From positions 1-64,000 of the forward strand of contig CAZHFZ010000005.1 in NCBI GenBank assembly GCA_964531455.1: 64,000 nt of DNA, read 5' to 3'. Source of the DNA: Ga0077527 sp964531455 (GTDB lineage Bacteria > Pseudomonadota > Gammaproteobacteria > Burkholderiales > SG8-41). The translations under genes were made by a program, and so were the position numbers. Shown here piece after piece: positions 41,774-47,993 of this stretch. Numbering within the stretch: position 1 is the stretch's first letter; each line of letters begins with the position of its first letter. The notes under the pieces are model-generated. The model saw nothing but the letters and a program-made list of their open reading frames with translations. It had not been told where the DNA came from and did no database searches.

Positions 41774-42946
41774 ATGAAACGCGCCATCGTCCTGCCGAGG
41801 CATGCGCCGGCGAAACGGCAGCGCGGAGCAGCCTTCCTCGTACTGGCGTTGATGGTTGGCATTGCCGCAACCGCGCTGATCATCAGTGCTGGCACGACCG
41901 CCAATGACAAAACCCGCGCTGCAGAGAAAACCGCGAAGGCACTGGCTACAGCACGTGAAGCGCTCGTCGCATTTGCGGTCAGCGTACCCGATACGGCACG
42001 TCCCGGTGATCTGCCCTGCCCGGCAACAGACTACACAACGGGTATTGCCGCAGGCCCGTGCGACTCAATGACTTCGCGGCTGGGCTATCTGCCGTGGAAA
42101 ACGCTTGGCCTGCCCGACCTTCGCGACGGCAGTGGAGCCCCGTTGTTGTATGCCGTATCCAACGGATTCAAAAACAGCAACCGCCTCCCGGCAAATACCA
42201 ATCCACTCAACTCGGATACTCCAGGTGAATACTCTGTGAATGGTGAAAATGCCATTGCCATTGTTTTTGCACCAGGCCCCCCCATAGGCGCCCAGGATCG
42301 CAACGCCACCACATTCAACCGGGCGAACTTTCTTGAACTCAGCAATGCCGATGTCAACACCACTTTTGAAAACTCGGCCGAGTCGGGCACCATCAACGAT
42401 CGTCTGATCTGGATTACGCCGCGTGCTTTTTTCCCAACAATCGAGATGCGCGCCATGCGTGTGGCGCAGAACCAGTTGCAGCATTATTTTTCTGTAACGG
42501 GCCGCTATCCAAGATCGAATCGCTACATGAGTGACACTACTTGCTGGACCACCGGCGGACGTCTCCCGTACGAACTGCCGATCGCCTCGGGCGGCCCCAA
42601 TCCCTGTTTGTCCGGAGGCAATGGTGCGACCGCTGGATACTGGACTCAGGCGTGGCCCGCCTGGTTTTTCGCTCATTACTGGGATTACGTCATTCATTAT
42701 GCAGTGGCAGACGCCTGCACCACGAATCCGGGCACGCCGTGCGACGGGGTCACAGGAACTTATTTGCGTCTCAATGGCATCGACGGAACAAAGGTGCTGA
42801 TGATCCGCCAAGGCATCCCCAACGGACAGTCCCGACCCTGCACCGCCCCCAGCCAATGCCTTGATGACACCGAAAACCGCGACAGTGACCGGGATTACGT
42901 GACACCCGTTGCGGGTAATGACAAACTCACCGTGATCGCCCCATGA
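41774..42946 (+). CDS. Prepilin-like protein lacking the canonical cleavage Glu (large minor subunit)
   Basis: 390 residues. The N-terminus KRQRGAAFLVLALMVGIAATALIISAG resembles PilX/MshP: a basic stretch, a Gly, then a hydrophobic helix, but without Glu at +5. The large domain contains RPGDLPCPATDYTTG, LGYLPWKTLGLPDLRDGSGAPLLYAV and several Cys (CPATD, CDSMT, CWTTGG, CLSGG, CTTNPGTPCDG, CTAPSQC). The LPCP...LPW.TLG block also occurs in the next gene. It is likely a tip or adhesin-type minor pilin; function not shown. It is coupled to the next gene by ATGA. Confidence 0.75.
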   Translation: MKRAIVLPRHAPAKRQRGAAFLVLALMVGIAATALIISAGTTANDKTRAAEKTAKALATAREALVAFAVSVPDTARPGDLPCPATDYTTGIAAGPCDSMTSRLGYLPWKTLGLPDLRDGSGAPLLYAVSNGFKNSNRLPANTNPLNSDTPGEYSVNGENAIAIVFAPGPPIGAQDRNATTFNRANFLELSNADVNTTFENSAESGTINDRLIWITPRAFFPTIEMRAMRVAQNQLQHYFSVTGRYPRSNRYMSDTTCWTTGGRLPYELPIASGGPNPCLSGGNGATAGYWTQAWPAWFFAHYWDYVIHYAVADACTTNPGTPCDGVTGTYLRLNGIDGTKVLMIRQGIPNGQSRPCTAPSQCLDDTENRDSDRDYVTPVAGNDKLTVIAP

Positions 42947-43653
42947 CCCTACGCGCCGGACAAACAGGTTTTTCATTCATAGAACTCGCAGTCGCGTTGT
43001 TCATCATGACACTGCTGCTCGGCAGTATCCTGGTGCCGCTCGCCACGCAGGTCGAGCAGCGACAGAATGCTGAATCATTGCGGATACTCGAAGAAGTCCG
43101 CGACGCGATGCTGGGCCATGCCATCGCCAACGGCCGCCTGCCCTGCCCCGATACCGACGGCAACGGCACGGAGAACATCGCAGGCGGCGTATGCACGTCG
43201 ATTACCAGTGGCATCGCCCACGGCACGCTACCCTGGCAAACCCTGGGTGTCGGTGCAGGTGATGCCTGGGGCAATCGCATCCGTTACGCGGTCCGCTCCG
43301 AGTATGCGCAGAGCAGCACATTGTTTTCACTGACATCACCAAACCCCGCAAGCACCACCTATCCGCAGGTGTGCGAAACATCCGCCTGCACCGCGACGCT
43401 GACCACTCTGGCTGTCGCCGTGCTGGTGTCCCACGGTAAAAACGGCTGGGGCGCCACCAATGCGGCATCGGCAACGACTTATGCGGCCCCGACCAGTCTT
43501 AATGAACTTGCGAACACCATCGTTGACCGCGATTTTGTCAGCCGGATTTCAACATCAGCAGACTCCACCGCGGGCGAGTTCGACGACGTTGTGCTGTGGT
43601 TGCCGGTCTACACCCTGTTCAACCGCATGGTGACAGCAGGCAAGCTGCCTTAA
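42943..43653 (+). CDS. Minor prepilin with type IV cleavage site
   Basis: 236 residues. The type IV prepilin motif is G9|F10SFIEL, with Glu at +5 of the mature protein. The helix continues as AVALFIMTLLLGSILVPLATQVEQRQNAESLRILEEVRDAMLGHAIANG. Then come RLPCPDTDGNGTENIAGGVC and GTLPWQTLGVGAGDAWGNRIRYAV, the same block as in the preceding protein. A Cys pair (CETSAC) follows. It needs a prepilin peptidase, which is not encoded here. The gene is convergent with the histidine kinase gene. Confidence 0.85.
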   Translation: MTLRAGQTGFSFIELAVALFIMTLLLGSILVPLATQVEQRQNAESLRILEEVRDAMLGHAIANGRLPCPDTDGNGTENIAGGVCTSITSGIAHGTLPWQTLGVGAGDAWGNRIRYAVRSEYAQSSTLFSLTSPNPASTTYPQVCETSACTATLTTLAVAVLVSHGKNGWGATNAASATTYAAPTSLNELANTIVDRDFVSRISTSADSTAGEFDDVVLWLPVYTLFNRMVTAGKLP

Positions 43654-43663
43654 AGGTGGCGGC

Positions 43664-45394
43664 TCAGGAATGACGGCTGAGCTCGAAACAAACACGGCCC
43701 TCAGAGTTGTCAGTCAACTCAAGTTGATACCCCGACTTGGCGGCAAAGGCTGCGGCCTGGTATAGCCCCACCCCCAGCCCGCTTTCGGACGGAACCGGGC
43801 TGCGGAACAGGGATCGCACAATAGCTGCCGGCACTGGCTCTCCGTTGTCGCAGATCCGCAGCAGCGGCCCTGAATGCAGTGATACATGCACCTGAAGTTC
43901 ACCACCGGGCCTGACTTTGTAAAGCGCATTTTCGAGCAGGGTGTCCGCCGTGCTGTCAAACAATTCGGCCGGCAGACGCATGTCTTGCGCAAGGTCAGCA
44001 GCATCAAAAACCACGGCACGGCCGGCATAACGCGCCTGTAATCCCTGCCACCACAATGCTGCGTCAATATCACTGACCGTGGATACCTCAGGGGCTCTCA
44101 GCTTTTCCAGGGTCGCGCTCAGGCGCTGGGTAATATTCGGCAACTGCCTCTGCACCAGCGCGCGAAATGCAGCCTCGTCAGCGCCGCGCATTTCCGCCGC
44201 AGCACAGATCGAGCGCAGCGATTGCAGCAGATTCTTCACATCATGCGTCAGGCGCGCGCCCGTTTCGTAAATGGCCTGCGTGTAGGCGGACTGTTGCCGC
44301 AATTGTTCGCGGCGCTGGGCCTCATAGAAATGCCCCACCATCTGCATCAGCAACCGCTGGTGCAACAGGATCGCCGGCGACAATGTACGGGATGCATATA
44401 CTTTCAGATGCATCACTGCAGTTTCATGTTCTTCGGTATGGCCGGTCAACTCACCGACTTCGCCAGAGGACTGCGCCGTGACCCAGCCATAGCCTTTGAC
44501 CCAGGGCAAATCAAGCATGTCGGTCAGCGCCGCGCGCAGAAAATGTTCAGGCCGGGTCTCCGTCTCGGCAAGACTCGCCAGACGGCGCATGCGTTGCTCA
44601 AAAGGCAGGCCCAGACCGAGGAGATAACGCGACAACAGTGCGCCGATTCCGCTGAAGCCGGCGCGCGGATTCCACAGCCACGACAGCCCCAGCATCAATG
44701 CCGCCATCACCAGCAGGGCCTGTGTAACCCCAATCAGATACTCGCCGTCACCATGAACAATCTGCTGGTGGAGAATGACAAAACTTCCCAGCGCGAGCAC
44801 GATGGCCAGCAAAAACAGCATGACCGTATAAATTAGATCGACAACCATCGGTGCGCCGCGCAGACGTTGTCCGCCGGGGATCACCAGAATAATCAACGGC
44901 AGCGCAACCATGCCGTAGCGCACAAAATTCTCCACCCTTTGGGTCACGGCAATGTTTGCATCCAGTTGCGGCAGTACCCACATCAGCAGCATCGCGACCA
45001 GGTAAACAGCGGCGATCAGCGCACCCAGACGCTCGCCGCGGATCAATGTCGCGGGAACGCTGCCGCCGATCAATCCGAACAGAGCGGCGATCCACACTGC
45101 AATGAGCCACCAGTTGCCGGAGAACGCAAAAACAGTGCCCATACCCAGCACCGCCAGCGCATGGACCAGATGGATGCGCTGTTCACCGCGCCATACCGGC
45201 TGCCAGATCAGGAACAGGCCGAAATGGGCCATCATCAGGCCGCGCGCCCACCAGTCATTCAAACTCCAGGCCATTGCGCCATGCAGCGTGAGCAGCATAA
45301 ACGCCAGCAATGCGTTCTGATGCCGCGCCGTCATTGACCCGGCCACACGTAGCGCGGCAGGCTGTTTCTCATCATTCCCCGGGTCTGTGAGCAT
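43664..45394 (-). CDS. Membrane sensor histidine kinase (PrsK-like)
   Basis: 576 residues. The N-terminal 250 residues contain about seven to eight transmembrane helices without a large periplasmic loop. A GAF-like region (about 275-365) follows. The H-box is ETGARLTHDVKNLLQSLRSI with H384, in the HDxKN form. The ATPase domain has the N-box DTLLENALYK, the G1 box RICDNGEPVP and the G2 box SGLGVGLYQAA. Layout and H-box resemble PrsK, the partner of PrsR in exosortase systems. It is on the strand opposite the pilus genes but inside their locus, so it is the probable partner of the regulator at 29805. Confidence 0.88.
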   Translation of the reverse strand: MLTDPGNDEKQPAALRVAGSMTARHQNALLAFMLLTLHGAMAWSLNDWWARGLMMAHFGLFLIWQPVWRGEQRIHLVHALAVLGMGTVFAFSGNWWLIAVWIAALFGLIGGSVPATLIRGERLGALIAAVYLVAMLLMWVLPQLDANIAVTQRVENFVRYGMVALPLIILVIPGGQRLRGAPMVVDLIYTVMLFLLAIVLALGSFVILHQQIVHGDGEYLIGVTQALLVMAALMLGLSWLWNPRAGFSGIGALLSRYLLGLGLPFEQRMRRLASLAETETRPEHFLRAALTDMLDLPWVKGYGWVTAQSSGEVGELTGHTEEHETAVMHLKVYASRTLSPAILLHQRLLMQMVGHFYEAQRREQLRQQSAYTQAIYETGARLTHDVKNLLQSLRSICAAAEMRGADEAAFRALVQRQLPNITQRLSATLEKLRAPEVSTVSDIDAALWWQGLQARYAGRAVVFDAADLAQDMRLPAELFDSTADTLLENALYKVRPGGELQVHVSLHSGPLLRICDNGEPVPAAIVRSLFRSPVPSESGLGVGLYQAAAFAAKSGYQLELTDNSEGRVCFELSRHS

Positions 45395-45404
45395 TGTGAT
45401 TGGC

Positions 45405-45410
45405 TATACT
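45405..45410 (+). promoter_or_regulatory. Candidate -10 box upstream of the ABC permease
   Basis: TATACT lies in the 51-base spacer between the divergent kinase and permease genes, 35 bases before the TTG. No strong -35 element is seen, so the match is partial. Confidence 0.3.
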
Positions 45411-45445
45411 CTCGCAACAGTTGAATCAAACATCCGGCAAATATC

Positions 45446-46210
45446 TTGCACATCACCACCATCGGCAAATACACGGCTCTGGAAGCCCTGCGCACCCGGG
45501 TTCCGGCCACAGCGTTGTTGACGCTCGTGCTGCTGCTATGCGCCAGCCTGTTTGTCCGTGAACTCGCGGTCACCGAGGCCCCCCGCTTCCAGATCACGTT
45601 CTACGCCGCTGCCGCCCGCCTGTGCGCCGTATTCCTGACCAGCGTGTATGTTCTGGCCAGCATCAGCAGGGAATTCAATGACAAGGGGCTGGAGGTCGTG
45701 CTCGCGCTGGACGTACCCCGCTCCCATTATATCTGCGGCAAGCTCGCCGGCTTCATGCTTGCGGCCCTCCTCATCGCAACGGTTGTTGCGCTGCCGTTAT
45801 GGGTGCTGGCCCCGGCTGCGGCAGCCTCTATCTGGACTGTATCGCTGGTGATTGAACTTGCACTCGTCGCGGCACTGTCGCTGTTCTGCGTGGTCACGTT
45901 CAGTCAGTTGCTGCCGGCCGCCGGGTTTGTTGCCGCGTTTTACCTGCTCGCCCGCAGCATCGACGGCATGCGCCTGATGAGTACGCATCCGATCAGCGGC
46001 GCCGACACCCCGTCGCAGCAGGTCATGACTGCATTGATCGAAACCCTGGGTTATCTGCTGCCGGCACTGGATCACTGGACGGCCACCACCTGGCTGGTTG
46101 ATGTCGCTCCGGAACCTTCCGTGCTGGCCGGCATCGCATTGCAGGGCTTCATTTATCTGGCGCTGCTGACCTGCGCGGCGCTGTTCGACTTCCACCGCCG
46201 GGGACTTTAA
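45446..46210 (+). CDS. ABC-2-like transporter permease within the pilus locus
   Basis: 254 residues from a TTG at 45446; no ATG is available near the start. About six hydrophobic segments alternate with short loops. ITFYAAAARLCAVFLTSVYVLASISREFNDKGLEVVLALDVPRSHYICGKLAGFML is typical of ABC-2 permeases: the SREF..DKGLE..LA.....Y..GK pattern corresponds to the coupling helix region. No ATPase is adjacent. The ATPase at 28989, 16 kb upstream at the start of the locus, is the likely partner. The TAA stop is one base before the TTG of the next gene. Confidence 0.8.
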   Translation: MHITTIGKYTALEALRTRVPATALLTLVLLLCASLFVRELAVTEAPRFQITFYAAAARLCAVFLTSVYVLASISREFNDKGLEVVLALDVPRSHYICGKLAGFMLAALLIATVVALPLWVLAPAAAASIWTVSLVIELALVAALSLFCVVTFSQLLPAAGFVAAFYLLARSIDGMRLMSTHPISGADTPSQQVMTALIETLGYLLPALDHWTATTWLVDVAPEPSVLAGIALQGFIYLALLTCAALFDFHRRGL

Positions 46211-46211
46211 G

Positions 46212-46958
46212 TTGGCAACACCGTTCCGCAGCGGCGAGGAGCGCTCTCTACGCGCGGTTCCCCTTGGGGTTCCGCTGCTGCTGGTTTTGGCATTGGCACT
46301 GCAGCTGATCTGGCACAGCCTTCAAGCACCGCCGGTCGCACGCGCCGATGCCCTGCCGCTGCCGCCCTCAGCAACAACAATTCGTGCAGCCAGCTTCGGC
46401 GAATCCATTGCCGCTGCGCAATTGATGCTGCTGCAACTGCAGGCATTCGACAACCAGCCTGGCATCAGTATTCCGTTTGCCGATTTGGATTACGAACGTG
46501 TGCTGGGTTGGCTGAACACCGCACTCGTACTCGATCCGCGCAGCGGTTACCCGCTCATGATGGCCTCACAGCTCTACGGTCAGGTTCAGGACATGACCAA
46601 GCAACGCCAGATGTGCGAATTTGTGCACGCCCGCTTTCTCGAAGCTCCGGACCTGCGCTGGAGATGGCTGGCCCATTGCGCCATCATGGCCAAACACCGC
46701 CTGCAGGATCCAGAGCTGGCCTTGCGTTATGCCACGGAAATCACCCGGCATGCCGGCACAGCTTCAACCTGGGCGCGCCAGATGCGCATCTTCATTCTTG
46801 AGGACATGGGTGAAATCGGCAGTGCCAAGATATTGCTTGGGGGGTTGCTGGCTACCGGTGAAGTCACCGACCGCAGTGAATTGAATTTTCTGACTGAACG
46901 GCTGATGGCCATGGAATCCTTGGAAAATCAGTCCAGTACGACGAAAAATCGACGTTGA
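46212..46958 (+). CDS. Unknown membrane-anchored protein, TPR-like helical repeats
   Basis: 248 residues from a TTG at 46212, one base after the permease stop. One transmembrane helix lies near the start (AVPLGVPLLLVLALALQLIWHSL). The remainder is helical: ESIAAAQLMLLQLQAFDNQPGISIPFADLDYERVLGWLNTALVLDPRSGYPLMMASQLYGQVQD resembles tetratricopeptide-like repeats, ending RRWLAH-type and ITRHAGTASTWARQMRIFILEDMGE segments. I do not recognise the family. Tight coupling suggests that it works with the ABC permease. Confidence 0.7.
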   Translation: MATPFRSGEERSLRAVPLGVPLLLVLALALQLIWHSLQAPPVARADALPLPPSATTIRAASFGESIAAAQLMLLQLQAFDNQPGISIPFADLDYERVLGWLNTALVLDPRSGYPLMMASQLYGQVQDMTKQRQMCEFVHARFLEAPDLRWRWLAHCAIMAKHRLQDPELALRYATEITRHAGTASTWARQMRIFILEDMGEIGSAKILLGGLLATGEVTDRSELNFLTERLMAMESLENQSSTTKNRR

Positions 46959-46963
46959 TAGTC

Positions 46964-46985
46964 GTGTACTCGTCGATCCGTACAC
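46964..46985. promoter_or_regulatory. Inverted repeat upstream of the prepilin promoter (possible activator site 1)
   Basis: GTGTAC (46964-46969) and GTACAC (46980-46985) form a perfect 6-bp inverted repeat with 10 bases between. It lies about 190 bases upstream of the sigma-54 promoter's predicted start, within reach of an NtrC-type enhancer protein. Confidence 0.35.
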
Positions 46986-46997
46986 CTCAAAAACTTC

Positions 46998-47013
46998 GTA
47001 TGTGAGTGCATAC
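46998..47013. promoter_or_regulatory. Inverted repeat upstream of the prepilin promoter (possible activator site 2)
   Basis: GTATG (46998-47002) and CATAC (47009-47013) surround six bases. It lies about 160 bases upstream of the predicted transcription start. The arms differ from those of site 1, so at most one of them is likely to be the real enhancer. Confidence 0.3.
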
Positions 47014-47051
47014 TTTCTATAGTTAAAACATCCTATAAATTTTTCCTTTTA

Positions 47052-47064
47052 AATCAAATGCTTA
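47052..47064 (+). promoter_or_regulatory. IHF-binding consensus
   Basis: AATCAAATGCTTA matches WATCAANNNNTTR at every fixed position. It lies in the AT-rich stretch between the inverted repeats and the sigma-54 promoter, where an IHF bend would bring the activator to the polymerase. Confidence 0.55.
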
Positions 47065-47140
47065 TGGCGTTTATTTAATGAGGCGTCCCATACCCCTCCT
47101 ATCATCGTGTAAAAATTCAAATTGACTACTGATCACATGG

Positions 47141-47156
47141 TGGTACGGACTTTGCA
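47141..47156 (+). promoter_or_regulatory. Sigma-54 (RpoN) promoter of the prepilin gene
   Basis: TGGTACG-GACT-TTGCA matches the -24/-12 consensus TGGCACG-N4-TTGCA with one mismatch. The invariant GG (47142-47143) and GC (47154-47155) have the required ten bases between. Transcription should begin near 47167, 36 bases before the ATG. The inverted repeat CGGACTTTG (47146-47154)/CAAAGTCCG (47170-47178) overlaps it. Confidence 0.85.
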
Positions 47157-47202
47157 ATCTTACCCACACCAAAGTCCGCCATTACGCGGTAAGGAGACAA
47201 AA

Positions 47203-47922
47203 ATGAAACGGCAACAGGGTTTTACACTGATTGAAATCGCCATCGTGCTCGTCATTATTGGCCTGCTGCTGGGCGGTGTGCTCAAAGGCCAGGAACTGAT
47301 TACCAGCGCCCGGGTGCGCAACATGATTTCCACGCAGGACGGTGTCAAAGCCGCTTATTTCGGCTTCCTCGACCGCTTCCGCGCGCTGCCCGGCGATTAC
47401 ACGCTGGCGACCACCAACATCACCGGTATTTCAGCTAACGGTAACGGTAACGGTAACGGCCGCATCGAAACCGGCGCGACCCCCGTCGCCAGCAGCGTGG
47501 TTGAAGAGCACATCCTGGTCTGGGAACACCTGTCCAAGGCTGGTTTCATCAACGGCACCTACACATATAACGCCACGGCTTCGGCAACGACCAGCCCGAC
47601 AAACCCTTACGGCGTCTACATGCAGGTCATTTATGACGGTGTCTACGGTGCCGGTACCTCAGGCACCCCTGCCGCGCTACGCCACAATATCAAGACCGGC
47701 TCGCAAGTCCCTGTTGAGATCATCGTCGAAGTTGACCGTAAGATTGATGATGGCTCACCCAACACCGGTGGATTTCAGTTCTCGCGTTATCAGGGTAACG
47801 GTGCTGCAGCCCCCACCGATGGCTCAGCCACAACGCCGGCCTGCACCAGTGCCACAACTGCGGCCGGCATCTGGAACGCGACCAACGGCAGCACCAACTG
47901 CGGCGGTGCAAGCCTGCTGTAA
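47203..47922 (+). CDS. Major prepilin (MshA/PilA-like)
   Basis: 239 residues from the ATG at 47203, with AAGGAG seven bases upstream; the frame is open to 47122, which lies before the promoter. The leader MKRQQG is followed by F7TLIE with Glu at +5 and the helix IEIAIVLVIIGLLLGGVLKGQELITSARVRNMISTQDGVKAAY. The globular part has an Asn-Gly repeat (79-86), GVYMQVIYDGVYG, and a C-terminal Cys pair (PACTS...STNCGG). It is the largest prepilin of conventional form and has its own sigma-54 promoter and terminator, so it is most likely the major subunit. Confidence 0.9.
   Translation: MKRQQGFTLIEIAIVLVIIGLLLGGVLKGQELITSARVRNMISTQDGVKAAYFGFLDRFRALPGDYTLATTNITGISANGNGNGNGRIETGATPVASSVVEEHILVWEHLSKAGFINGTYTYNATASATTSPTNPYGVYMQVIYDGVYGAGTSGTPAALRHNIKTGSQVPVEIIVEVDRKIDDGSPNTGGFQFSRYQGNGAAAPTDGSATTPACTSATTAAGIWNATNGSTNCGGASLL
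47437..47460 (+). repeat. Hexanucleotide (AACGGT) repeat within the prepilin gene
   Basis: Four tandem AACGGY units, in frame, encode NGNGNGNG at residues 79-86. Gain or loss of units would change the protein by two residues each without a frameshift. Confidence 0.85.
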
Positions 47923-47943
47923 CGGTTTGCCTGTTCGACAAAA

Positions 47944-47968
47944 AGCCCGCTTGATGCGGGCTTTTTTT
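47944..47968 (+). terminator. Intrinsic terminator after the prepilin gene
   Basis: AGCCCGC (47944-47950), a TTGAT loop, GCGGGCT (47956-47962) and a run of seven T (47962-47968) form a textbook rho-independent terminator, 22 bases after the stop codon. Confidence 0.93.
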
Positions 47969-47993
47969 GCCTGTTTGCCGGACTGGCTGGTCG

